DNA from: an uncultured Collinsella sp.
GTDB taxonomy: Bacteria > Actinomycetota > Coriobacteriia > Coriobacteriales > Coriobacteriaceae
Reading direction: 5' to 3'
Length of the DNA: 21,612 nt
NCBI GenBank assembly: GCA_905194675.1
Contig: CAJJTG010000037.1
Span: 1 to 21,612, forward strand
Shown: positions 8,225 through 14,402 of the stretch, in pieces
Numbering within the stretch: the stretch's first letter is position 1
How the letters are laid out: each line of letters opens with the position of its first letter
Notes under the pieces: generated by a model
Database searches by the model: none
What the model was told of the DNA's origin: nothing
The model's input: the letters and a program-made list of their open reading frames with translations, nothing else
Position numbers and translations under genes: made by a program

Positions 8225-9131
8225 TGCCGAACGCGTGACGTTTACCAAGAAAAAGAAGACGGTTGCTTGTCCCGTGCCCTTGGCACCGCTTGCCGACACA
8301 CATGCGCATCTGCTTTCGTTCTGGGGCAAGGATGTGCCCGAGACACTCGTGCGTGCCAAGGCGGCAGGCATCGACCTGTTGGTGACGGTCTTCGACCCCA
8401 TCGCCGACAAGCGCAGCGTGACGGACTATAGCGACTGGCTGACGCGCGAAATTCTGCCGATGCAGGATATCCCGCAGATCAAGTATCTTGCCGGCGTGCA
8501 TCCGTATGGCGCGCCGGACTATACCGACGACATTCACGCGCAGGTTGTTGCTGCGCTTGATGACCCTTTGTGCGCCGGTATTGGCGAAATCGGTCTGGAC
8601 TACCACATGGATTACGACGACGACATCACGCCGGCGCCCCACAGCGTGCAGATTGATTGCATGGCACGTCAGCTCGAAGTCGCCGTGCGCTGCAATGTGC
8701 CGGTGGAGTTGCACCTGCGGCACGAGGACTCGGATGGGGAGCGCACCTCGCATATGGATGCGTACAACGTGCTTCGTGAGGTGGGCGTGCCCCAGGCCGG
8801 TTGTGTGCTGCACTGTTTTGGCGAGGACCGCGCCACGATGGAGCGCTTTGTGGAGCTGGGCTGCTATATCGCCTATGGTGGTGCGGCTACCTTTAAGCGC
8901 AACGACGACGTGCGCGAGGCATTTGCGGCAACCCCACTCGATCGAATTTTGTTCGAGACGGATTGCCCGTATATGGCTCCGGAGCCCATCCGCGGTCTTG
9001 AATGCGAGCCCGCAATGATCTCCATTACGGCAAACGCGCTGGTTAACGACCGTGTCGATCGCACTGGTGAGGACGCCGAAACAATCGCGCATGCCGCTTG
9101 GGAAAATGCCTGCAAACTTTTTCAAAAATAG
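8214..9131 (+). CDS. TatD-family metal-dependent hydrolase
   Basis: This is a 305-residue TIM-barrel amidohydrolase-type protein. I chose the ATG at 8214, with a GGGAG site 8 bp upstream inside rsmA; sequence further upstream lies deep in rsmA. Metal-binding and active-site blocks are DTHAH (His30, His32), GEIGLDY, LHLRHED, VLHCFGED and FETDCPYMAPEP. Family members are DNases or quality-control exonucleases, and some are listed as putative deoxyribonucleases. There is an N-terminal lysine-rich lead (FTKKKKTV) of about 25 residues before the barrel. The protein is longer than the usual 255-265 residues, with an insertion after GLDYH and that N-terminal extension. Its stop lies just before the tRNA-Leu promoter. 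Confidence 0.9.
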   Translation: MTLNAERVTFTKKKKTVACPVPLAPLADTHAHLLSFWGKDVPETLVRAKAAGIDLLVTVFDPIADKRSVTDYSDWLTREILPMQDIPQIKYLAGVHPYGAPDYTDDIHAQVVAALDDPLCAGIGEIGLDYHMDYDDDITPAPHSVQIDCMARQLEVAVRCNVPVELHLRHEDSDGERTSHMDAYNVLREVGVPQAGCVLHCFGEDRATMERFVELGCYIAYGGAATFKRNDDVREAFAATPLDRILFETDCPYMAPEPIRGLECEPAMISITANALVNDRVDRTGEDAETIAHAAWENACKLFQK

Positions 9132-9134
9132 TTC

Positions 9135-9163
9135 TTGCGTTCGCGGTGGCGCTCCGTTATTCT
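9135..9163 (+). promoter_or_regulatory. Promoter of tRNA-Leu
   Basis: TTGCGT (9135-9140) and TATTCT (9158-9163) are exactly 17 bp apart. An A/T-rich stretch at the end of the TatD-family gene lies upstream, and the tRNA starts 12 bp after the -10. Confidence 0.75.
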
Positions 9164-9174
9164 AATTCCTGCAC

Positions 9175-9261
9175 GCGGGCGTGGCGGAATTGGCAGACGC
9201 GTACGGTTCAGGTCCGTATGGGGGCAACCCCATGAAGGTTCAAGTCCTTTCGCCCGCACCA
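9175..9261 (+). tRNA. tRNA-Leu (anticodon CAG)
   Basis: The acceptor arm GCGGGCG pairs with CGCCCGC, and the anticodon stem TACGG/CCGTA holds loop TTCAGGT with CAG at 9209-9211. A long variable arm (GGGGGCAACCCC) marks a class II tRNA. The T loop is TTCAAGT, the discriminator is A and CCA is encoded at 9259-9261. Confidence 0.96.
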
Positions 9262-9272
9262 TTAAATGAAAG

Positions 9273-9297
9273 AGCTCCCACCAATGGGAGCTTTTTT
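9273..9297 (+). terminator. Terminator after tRNA-Leu
   Basis: AGCTCCCA-CCAA-TGGGAGCT is a perfect 8-bp hairpin followed by TTTTTT. The same hairpin recurs at 9462-9487. Confidence 0.88.
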
Positions 9298-9301
9298 GTT
9301 A

Positions 9302-9443
9302 CGGGCCCATCGCAGGGACTTGAACTTGCGAAGGAGCGAGCGTAAAGAAAACGCGGAGCGTTTTTAGCGAGCTGGCGAGGACGCCGGCAGGCGGCCGATG
9401 CCGGTGCGGATCCGCGAAGCGGATACGCGGACGTCCTTTCGCC
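9302..9443 (+). other. Structured core of the tRNA-Leu tail element
   Basis: No protein gene is supported here. The segment opens with CGGGC and, at 9316-9325, GGACTTGAAC, which is antisense to the tRNA-Leu T arm. Three hairpins follow: AAAACGC-GGA-GCGTTTT (9348-9364), CGCC-GGCA-GGCG (9382-9393) and ATCCGC-GAA-GCGGAT (9410-9424). It closes with GGACGTCC running into the duplicated tRNA tail. The opening bases can pair with the duplicated acceptor and T-arm bases at the end, enclosing the three hairpins. The layout matches that of the tRNA-Ser element at 17068-17216. Confidence 0.6.
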
Positions 9444-9461
9444 CGCACCATTAAATGAAAG

Positions 9462-9487
9462 AGCTCCCAGCAATGGGAGCTTTTTTT
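9462..9487 (+). terminator. Second copy of the tRNA-Leu terminator
   Basis: AGCTCCCA-GCAA-TGGGAGCT followed by TTTTTTT. It differs from the first copy by one loop base and one T. Confidence 0.85.
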
Positions 9488-9550
9488 GTTATGCACGATC
9501 TCCTTGGACGGGTATCCTAATGCCAACGTGTGCCTATCAGAGGAGAGACC

Positions 9551-10489
9551 ATGCTGTTTTCCGGTATCATCGCTGCCCTTACGAGCCTCTTGTTTCCCAT
9601 CATCATTTTGTTGCTCCTGCTCCCCAACGCCTGCTATGTCGTTGAACAGCAGCACGCTGTGATCATCGAGCGCTTGGGTAAGTTCAATCGTATCGTCAAC
9701 GCGGGCTTCCACGTGAAGGTGCCCGTGATCGACCGCAAGGCCGCCACGGTGAGCCTGCGCACCATGAAAAACGGTTTTGGCATCGACGTTAAGACCCAGG
9801 ACAACGTGACCATCGGCCTTGAGGTCTCCGCTCAGTACCACGTGAGCTACGACATGGGCGCCGGCCCGGCAGATTCGGGCATCTACAAGAGCTACTACAT
9901 GCTGCAGGAGCCCGTCGACCAGATGCGCGACTTCATCACCGACGCCCTGCGCTCCTCCATCCCCGTCTACACACTCGATGAGGTCTTTGCCAAGAAGGAT
10001 GACATCGCCAAGGATGTCAACGCTACCGTTTCCGAGCAGATGGCCGCCTACGGCTTCACCCTCGTGTCGACGCTCATCACCAAAATCGCACTGCCGACCG
10101 AGGTCGAGAACTCCATGAACGACATCAACGCCGCCCAGCGCAAGCGCGCTGCCGCGCAGGAGCTCGCCGAGGCCGACCGCATCAAGCGCGTCACCGAGGC
10201 GACCGCCGAGGCCGAGGCGATGGAAAAGGCAGGCGAAGGCATCGCCAACCAGCGCAAGGCCATCGCGCTGGGCATCAAGGATTCGCTTGAGATTATCCAG
10301 GAGACAGGCGTTGGCAACGATGAGGCCAACCAGCTGTTCATGTTTACGCAGTGGACCGAGATGATGACGGAGTTCGCACGTACGGGCAAAAACTCGACGG
10401 TCGTGCTGCCGAGCGACTTCTCGCAGTCGGCCTCTATGTTCGAGCAGATGCTGGCTGCCGGCAAAGTTCAAAACGATTCGAAGGAGTAG
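9551..10489 (+). CDS. SPFH domain / band 7 (stomatin-like) membrane protein
   Basis: This is a 312-residue protein. The ATG at 9551 has an AGGAG ribosome site 6 bp upstream; a GTG at 9530 is less likely. An N-terminal hydrophobic segment (residues about 8-27) anchors it. The SPFH domain follows with EQQHAVIIERLGKFNRIV, GFHVKVPVIDR, VKTQDNVTIGLEVSAQYHV and the LRSSIPVYTLDEVFAKK region. A long Ala/Glu/Arg-rich coiled coil (NAAQRKRAAAQELAEADRIK and onwards) follows, typical of oligomer formation. Such proteins form membrane scaffolds and often affect proteases or lipid domains; the specific partner here is not visible. It ends 6 bp before rlmH, and the rlmH ribosome site overlaps its last codons. 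Confidence 0.9.
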   Translation: MLFSGIIAALTSLLFPIIILLLLLPNACYVVEQQHAVIIERLGKFNRIVNAGFHVKVPVIDRKAATVSLRTMKNGFGIDVKTQDNVTIGLEVSAQYHVSYDMGAGPADSGIYKSYYMLQEPVDQMRDFITDALRSSIPVYTLDEVFAKKDDIAKDVNATVSEQMAAYGFTLVSTLITKIALPTEVENSMNDINAAQRKRAAAQELAEADRIKRVTEATAEAEAMEKAGEGIANQRKAIALGIKDSLEIIQETGVGNDEANQLFMFTQWTEMMTEFARTGKNSTVVLPSDFSQSASMFEQMLAAGKVQNDSKE

Positions 10490-10495
10490 GCGCGC

Positions 10496-10966
10496 GTGAA
10501 ATACACCGTCGTTTGTGTTGGCAAGCTCAAGGAGCGCTTTTGGAAGGACGCGTGCGCTGAGTACACCAAGCGCCTGGGTGCCTATGCCAAGGTGGATATC
10601 CGCGAGGTGGCCGATATCGACCCGGCTAAGGCGGGCGGTGTGGATGCTGCGCGTGACAAGGAGGGGGCGGCGATTCTTGCCGCTTTGCCATCTCGAGCGC
10701 ATGTGATCCTGCTGGCTATCGAGGGCAAGGAGCGCTCGAGCGAGGAGTTTTCGGCGCGGCTCGACGATCTTATGCTGCGAGGCAGCAGCGACATTGCCTT
10801 TGTAATCGGCGGTTCGGACGGCGCGAGCGATGACGTGCGCGCACGCGCCGACGAGATGCTCAGTTTTGGACGCATTACCCTGCCGCATAACCTGGCGCGC
10901 GTGGTGCTGCTAGAGCAGATTTACCGTGCCTGCAAGATTAGCCGTGGCGAGCCGTATCACAAATAG
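10496..10966 (+). CDS. rlmH: 23S rRNA (pseudouridine(1915)-N3)-methyltransferase RlmH
   Basis: The 156-residue SPOUT-class methyltransferase modifies pseudouridine 1915 in helix 69 of 23S rRNA. The GTG at 10496 has an AAGGAG site at 10481-10486. Signatures are the N-terminal VVCVGKLKERFWKDAC block, LLAIEGKERSSEEF, the SAM-binding FVIGGSDG and the C-terminal FGRITLPHNLARVVLLEQIY followed by RACKI and GEPYHK, which forms the family's knot and ends exactly where expected. Length is normal. Coupled to the upstream SPFH gene. Confidence 0.96.
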   Translation: MKYTVVCVGKLKERFWKDACAEYTKRLGAYAKVDIREVADIDPAKAGGVDAARDKEGAAILAALPSRAHVILLAIEGKERSSEEFSARLDDLMLRGSSDIAFVIGGSDGASDDVRARADEMLSFGRITLPHNLARVVLLEQIYRACKISRGEPYHK

Positions 10967-11039
10967 GTCGGCAATACGAAACAATGGCGTGGGACAATAC
11001 CTTTCGTTTTGAGGAATGTGTCTGAAAGGACTATGTGAT

Positions 11040-11810
11040 ATGAAGATTGGATTTGTCGGTTTTGGCAATATGGCGAGCGCTATGGCCGATGGCTGGATCG
11101 CTGCCGGTGTAGCTGCGAGCGACATGTGCGCCTGTGCGGGTCGCTACGACGCACTGGTTGAGCGCTGTGAGGCGCGCGGGACGGTCGCTTGCCACGATGC
11201 CGCCGAGGTTGTCGCCGCATCCGATATCGTGGTTGCTGCGGTCAAACCGTACATGATCGAGAAGGTATTCGCCCCGCTCAAGGATGCTCTTGCCAAAAAG
11301 GTCGTTCTGTCGGTTGCCTGGACCTGGGACAGTGCCAAGTGGGAGCAGGTCCTGCCGGGCGTCGCGCATATCTCGACGGTGCCCAACACGCCGGTTTCGG
11401 TGGGCGAGGGCGTCATCGCCTGCGAGAAGGCTTCGACGCTTAACGACGAGCAGCGTGCTGTGGTGCTCGACCTGCTCGGTAAGCTTGGCGCTGTCGTCGA
11501 GCTCGACACAAGCCTGCTGTTTGTGGGCGGCACGGTGGGTGGTTGCGCTCCGGCGTTTGTCGCCATGGCAATCGAGGCCCTGGGCGATGCGGCGGTCAAG
11601 CACGGTATCCCGCGTGCGGATGCTTATCGCATTGTGAGCCAGATGGTGCTGGGTACGGCAAAGCTGCAGCTTGCAACTGGCCAGCATCCTGCGGCGATGA
11701 AGGATGCCGTATGCTCGCCCGGTGGTGCCACCATCAAGGGCGTCGTTGCGCTCGAGGACGCCGGCATGCGCAGCGCCCTGGTCAAGGCAATCGACGCAAC
11801 CCTCCAGTAA
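11040..11810 (+). CDS. proC: Pyrroline-5-carboxylate reductase
   Basis: The 256-residue NAD(P)H-dependent enzyme carries out the last step of proline synthesis, reducing 1-pyrroline-5-carboxylate. I chose the ATG at 11040, with GAAAGGA about 10 bp upstream, because it places the Rossmann motif GFVGFGNMASAM at the N-terminus; an upstream ATG at 11016 gives an unlikely leader. Other blocks are VAAVKPYMI, VPNTPVSVGEG, a GGTVGGCAPAF segment replacing the more usual SGSGPAY, and the C-terminal signature DAVCSPGGATIKGVVALEDA. It is preceded by a 73-bp gap without a clear terminator and followed by a nested inverted-repeat region. Confidence 0.93.
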   Translation: MKIGFVGFGNMASAMADGWIAAGVAASDMCACAGRYDALVERCEARGTVACHDAAEVVAASDIVVAAVKPYMIEKVFAPLKDALAKKVVLSVAWTWDSAKWEQVLPGVAHISTVPNTPVSVGEGVIACEKASTLNDEQRAVVLDLLGKLGAVVELDTSLLFVGGTVGGCAPAFVAMAIEALGDAAVKHGIPRADAYRIVSQMVLGTAKLQLATGQHPAAMKDAVCSPGGATIKGVVALEDAGMRSALVKAIDATLQ

Positions 11811-11963
11811 AACCGACCAAAAAAGGGACAGTTTATTTTGGCAGGTTTTTCCTGCGGTTTTGTCCTTTTAGCGAAAAGTGCCCCGCAACTGGCTCAATTC
11901 CAGTTGCGGGGCACTTGCGTTTGCCCAGATAAAACCGACCAAAATAAACCTGTCCTTTTTTGG
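11808..11963. repeat. Nested inverted-repeat element between proC and a minus-strand gene
   Basis: Two 25-nt arms at 11817-11841 and 11939-11963 are inverted copies that differ only by a shifted G. Inside them is a perfect 17-bp inverted repeat with a 7-nt loop (11876-11892 and 11900-11916). A direct repeat, TAAAACCGACCAAAA, lies at 11808-11822 and 11930-11944, and TTTTGGCAGGTT also occurs twice. The arrangement resembles a small palindromic or MITE-like element sitting between convergent genes. Confidence 0.7.
11876..11916. terminator. Inner hairpin, probable bidirectional terminator
   Basis: A perfect 17-bp stem (AAGTGCCCCGCAACTGG and its complement) with a 7-nt loop lies between two convergent genes. 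On the minus strand a TTTT follows the stem; on the plus strand the T-run is poor, so it may end minus-strand transcripts better. Confidence 0.55.
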
Positions 11964-11967
11964 CAGG

Positions 11968-12141
11968 TTAGTCCCAGAAGCTGTCTTCTTCGTCCTCGGA
12001 CTTGGGGCCGCGGTCGACATACATCTTATGGGTGCGCTTCTCCATTACAAAGGCAATAATCGCAAACAGCAGGATGCCGCCGGCGAAAAGGATGGCAAAA
12101 CCGGTGCGGGTGCCAAACAAAAAGGAAAAAACTGCGTCCAT
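11968..12141 (-). CDS. 57-residue single-pass membrane protein with acidic C-terminus
   Basis: This short gene reads MDAVFSFLFGTRTGFAILFA at the N-terminus. It has one hydrophobic helix (about residues 15-33), a basic MEKRTHKMY stretch, and an acidic tail ending SEDEEDSFWD. The minus-strand ATG at 12141 has an AAGAAGG ribosome site about 6 bp upstream. The positive-inside rule suggests the C-terminal tail is cytoplasmic. Codon usage looks like that of its neighbours. It is divergent from serS and shares a palindromic promoter region with it. I do not recognise a named family. It may be a small conserved envelope protein. Confidence 0.75.
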   Translation of the reverse strand: MDAVFSFLFGTRTGFAILFAGGILLFAIIAFVMEKRTHKMYVDRGPKSEDEEDSFWD

Positions 12142-12165
12142 TGGGTGCCTTCTTGCGTAGTTGAG

Positions 12166-12223
12166 TTGGGTCGTAAACGCTCATAAGTATATACTTGCCC
12201 ATACATGTACAAGGTTGCAACCT
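12166..12223. promoter_or_regulatory. Divergent promoter region of serS and the small membrane gene
   Basis: For serS, TTGGGT (12166-12171) and TATACT (12190-12195) are 18 bp apart. The -10 lies inside a palindrome, AAGTATATACTT (12185-12196), so it reads TATACT on both strands. Downstream are two further palindromes, TACATGTA (12202-12209) and AGGTTGCAACCT (12212-12223), which are candidate regulator sites. No T-box leader fits in this short leader. Confidence 0.5.
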
Positions 12224-12252
12224 AAATGGAATGTATATCGCCGGAGGATCTA

Positions 12253-13536
12253 ATGCTTGATATCAAGTTTGTTCGCGAGAACCCCGATGCCATCGATACC
12301 GCCATGGCTAATCGCCAGACGTCTTGGGATCGCGAGAAGTTCTTTGAGCTCGACGATGAGCGTCGTGCCGTCATCACCGAGGTCGAGGAGCTCCAGGCCA
12401 CGCGTAATGCCGAGTCCAAGAAGATCGGCGCCCTGATGAAGGAGGGCAAGAAGGACGAGGCCGAGGCCGCCAAGGAAGCCGTGCGTGCCGTCAACGAGAA
12501 GATTGACGGTCTGGCCGAGCGCCGTACCGCCCTCGAGCAGGAGCAGTACGACTTCATGGCTCACTTGCCCAACATTCCGTGCGAGGCTACCCCGTACGGC
12601 AAGGACGAGGACGAGAACATCGAGCGCCGTCGTTGGGGCACCCCGCGCGAGTTCGACTTCGACTTTAAGCCGCACTGGGATCTGGGCACCGACCTCGACA
12701 TCCTTGACTTCGAGCGCGGCAACAAGCTCTCCGGCAGCCGCTTCACCGTTCTCGGTGGCGCCGGCGCCCGTCTTGAGCGCGCCCTCATCAACTTCTTCCT
12801 CGATACGCACACCAGCCGTGGTTTTAAGGAGTGGTGGCCGCCCATCGTCGTCAAGCGTCAGACCATGTTCGGCACGGGCCAGCTGCCCAAGTTCGAGGAC
12901 GACGCCTATCACGTCTCGGGCGACAACTTCCTGATCCCCACCGCCGAGGTCGTGCTCACCAACCTGCACGCCGGTGAGGTCCTCGACGCCGATACCCTGC
13001 CGCGCCGCTACACCGCCTTCACCCCCTGCTTCCGCGAGGAGGCCGGCTCCGCTGGTCGCGATACCCGCGGCATCATTCGCCAGCACGAGTTCGACAAGGT
13101 CGAGATGGTCAAGTTTGCCAAGCCGGAGGAGTCCGACAAGGAGCTCGAGAGCATGACCGCCGAGGCCGAGTTCCTGCTGCAGCAGCTGGGTCTTCCGTAT
13201 CGCGTGATTAGCCTGTGCACCGGCGACCTGGGCTTCTCTGCCCGTCAGACCTACGACGTCGAGGTCTGGCTGCCGAGCTACAACGCCTACAAGGAGATCA
13301 GCTCCTGCTCCAACTGCGGTGACTTCCAGGCCCGTCGCGCCAACATCAAGTATCGCGACCCCGAGAACTTCAAGGGTTCGCGCTATCTGCACACCCTCAA
13401 CGGTTCCGGTCTGCCGGCTGGCCGTACCATGGCAGCCATTCTGGAGAACTACCAGAACGCTGACGGCACCATCACGATCCCCGAGGTTCTGCGTCCCTAC
13501 ATGGGCGGCCTCGAGAAGATCGAGCCGGTCGCGTAG
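12253..13536 (+). CDS. serS: Seryl-tRNA synthetase
   Basis: The 427-residue class II synthetase charges tRNA-Ser; one such tRNA lies later in this window. The ATG at 12253 has a GGAGGA site 7 bp upstream. The N-terminal part (residues about 1-105) is the long antiparallel coiled coil that grips the tRNA-Ser variable arm. Class II motifs follow: GTGQLPKFEDDAYHV, PTAEVVLTNLHA, the motif 2 region FREEAGSAGRDTRGIIRQHEF, and motif 3 around LNGSGLPAGRTMAAILENYQ. The CTGDLGFSARQTYDVEVWLP and SSCSNCGDFQARRANI blocks are family-typical. Normal length. Confidence 0.97.
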   Translation: MLDIKFVRENPDAIDTAMANRQTSWDREKFFELDDERRAVITEVEELQATRNAESKKIGALMKEGKKDEAEAAKEAVRAVNEKIDGLAERRTALEQEQYDFMAHLPNIPCEATPYGKDEDENIERRRWGTPREFDFDFKPHWDLGTDLDILDFERGNKLSGSRFTVLGGAGARLERALINFFLDTHTSRGFKEWWPPIVVKRQTMFGTGQLPKFEDDAYHVSGDNFLIPTAEVVLTNLHAGEVLDADTLPRRYTAFTPCFREEAGSAGRDTRGIIRQHEFDKVEMVKFAKPEESDKELESMTAEAEFLLQQLGLPYRVISLCTGDLGFSARQTYDVEVWLPSYNAYKEISSCSNCGDFQARRANIKYRDPENFKGSRYLHTLNGSGLPAGRTMAAILENYQNADGTITIPEVLRPYMGGLEKIEPVA

Positions 13537-13559
13537 ATTGGCTGCATAAGCGATTTGCT

Positions 13560-13588
13560 AGGGCACTCCTTTTTGGGGTGCCCTTTTT
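13560..13588 (+). terminator. Terminator after serS
   Basis: AGGGCACTCC and GGGGTGCCCT form a stem with one T-G wobble over a T-rich loop, followed by TTTTT. Confidence 0.85.
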
Positions 13589-13634
13589 GTGTGCGGCCAT
13601 ACCATGCTGTGCGGACAGCTCAATAGAAAACACA

Positions 13635-13674
13635 CGAACAACTGTTCTGTATACAGCCATCTACCTGCTATGCT
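13635..13674 (+). promoter_or_regulatory. Promoter with a LexA-like box
   Basis: CGAACAACTGTTCT (13635-13648) fits the Gram-positive LexA pattern CGAAC-N4-GTTCG with one mismatch. It abuts the -35 position of a promoter with an extended -10, TGC-TATGCT (13666-13674). A second small palindrome CTGTATACAG (13647-13656) overlaps it. This implies possible SOS control of the next gene. Confidence 0.4.
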
Positions 13675-13707
13675 TTTGCTAAATAAGAGCGAGAGAAAGG
13701 GGACGCG

Positions 13708-14085
13708 ATGGAGCTGTTTGATGATCGGGTGGTTTTGTTTGAGAGCGACGAGGGCGGGGAGTACCTGCTTGTGACGTGTGAGCCGTCTGGCATGGGTGGC
13801 CTGGTGGTTCGACAGACGAGCGAGGGGCCGTTGACGCAATGGTGCTACGAGGAGTCGCCTCATGTGGTTGAGACGTTTGTGGCGCACGAGGGGCTTGTGG
13901 CCCTAGAGCATTTCTATGGGGTCCAGACATCTAATCAGGTTGCTCGCATGTTGAGCATCTCGTTTGCCGATTATGATTGTGCCCAGCGGGTGAGATCGCT
14001 CCTGAGGGAACTTGATGCTAAGTTTGACGTGATCGAAAAGCCAATCGATCGTACGGGGAATGGCGGTATATGCGGAGCAGCATGA
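13708..14085 (+). CDS. Unknown 125-residue protein, possibly SOS-linked
   Basis: The ATG at 13708 has an AAAGGGG site 7 bp upstream. The protein is acidic and probably cytoplasmic. It begins with a beta-rich section (DDRVVLFESDEGGEYLLVTC), then ETFVAHEGLVALEHFYGVQT, and ends with a helical region (FADYDCAQRVRSLLRELDAK). There is no signal peptide or membrane segment, and I do not recognise a family. It is a single-gene unit between the serS terminator and tRNA-Arg. A LexA-like site overlaps its promoter, so a link to DNA damage is possible but unproven. Confidence 0.7.
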   Translation: MELFDDRVVLFESDEGGEYLLVTCEPSGMGGLVVRQTSEGPLTQWCYEESPHVVETFVAHEGLVALEHFYGVQTSNQVARMLSISFADYDCAQRVRSLLRELDAKFDVIEKPIDRTGNGGICGAA

Positions 14086-14121
14086 CAAGACTGCGTTCCA
14101 CAAAAAAGTTTGAAATTGTGC

Positions 14122-14150
14122 TTGACTCCAATAAGCTAAAGTGGTTTTAT
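14122..14150 (+). promoter_or_regulatory. Promoter of tRNA-Arg
   Basis: TTGACT (14122-14127) and TTTTAT (14145-14150) are 17 bp apart. An A-rich stretch (14100-14119) just upstream resembles an UP element. Confidence 0.7.
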
Positions 14151-14162
14151 ATGTCTTGCGCT

Positions 14163-14239
14163 GCGGCGTTACCTCAGCTGGATAGAGGGTCTGACTACGA
14201 ATCAGAACGTCATAGGTTCGAATCCTATACGCCGCACCA
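14163..14239 (+). tRNA. tRNA-Arg (anticodon ACG)
   Basis: The acceptor arm GCGGCGT pairs with ACGCCGC. The anticodon stem TCTGA/TCAGA holds loop CTACGAA, with ACG at 14197-14199, whose A34 is expected to be edited to inosine. The T loop is TTCGAAT, and CCA is encoded at 14237-14239. No tail duplication follows this tRNA. Confidence 0.96.
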
Positions 14240-14248
14240 TTTGAGATT

Positions 14249-14278
14249 AAAGCTCCCGGCAACGGGGGCTTTTCTTTT
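14249..14278 (+). terminator. Terminator after tRNA-Arg
   Basis: AAAGCTCCC pairs with GGGGGCTTT, with one T-G wobble, over GGCAAC. A TTTCTTTT tail follows. Confidence 0.85.
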
Positions 14279-14346
14279 GCGCCAGCTTGAGTGCTTTCGT
14301 CCAAAGGGACGATTTCCTGTCGACTCGTGTAAGATTCCGAGTAGAT

Positions 14347-14365
14347 GTCGCGACTTATTCGCGAC
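14347..14365 (+). promoter_or_regulatory. Palindrome in the leader of the 813-residue gene
   Basis: GTCGCGA-CTTAT-TCGCGAC is a 7-bp inverted repeat about 40 bp upstream of the GTG start. It could be an operator or a leader hairpin. A weak -10-like TAAGAT lies upstream at about 14329. Confidence 0.25.
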
Positions 14366-14402
14366 CACTCCTTCTTCAAGCGACCGATCAGGGTGATATT
14401 CC

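Larger units (their letters stand above)
9244..9491 (+). repeat. tRNA-Leu tail duplication: 189-bp unit with repeated tRNA 3' end and terminator
   Basis: Bases 9244-9301 recur at 9433-9491, differing by one substitution in the terminator loop and one extra T. The repeat holds exactly the last 18 nt of tRNA-Leu, from T-loop position 59 to CCA (GTCCTTTCGCCCGCACCA), followed by the short spacer and terminator hairpin. The second copy has no tRNA body before it. This is a tRNA tail and terminator duplication, not a complete second tRNA. Confidence 0.9.

Noticed and set aside
9433..9450. Attachment-site interpretation (attL/attR) of the repeated tRNA-Leu tail
   Set aside because: Only 189 bp separates the copies, there is no integrase, and the repeat includes the terminator. 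The same period at tRNA-Ser argues for a dedicated repeat unit. I cannot rule out a very old, deleted island.
9299..10888. A 529-codon minus-strand frame over the SPFH and rlmH genes
   Set aside because: Both plus-strand genes have clear family signatures and ribosome sites. The minus frame runs through two terminator hairpins and has a low-complexity composition.
12196..12252. A T-box riboswitch upstream of serS
   Set aside because: The leader between the predicted start site and the ATG is only about 50 nt, with no specifier loop, T-box sequence or terminator.
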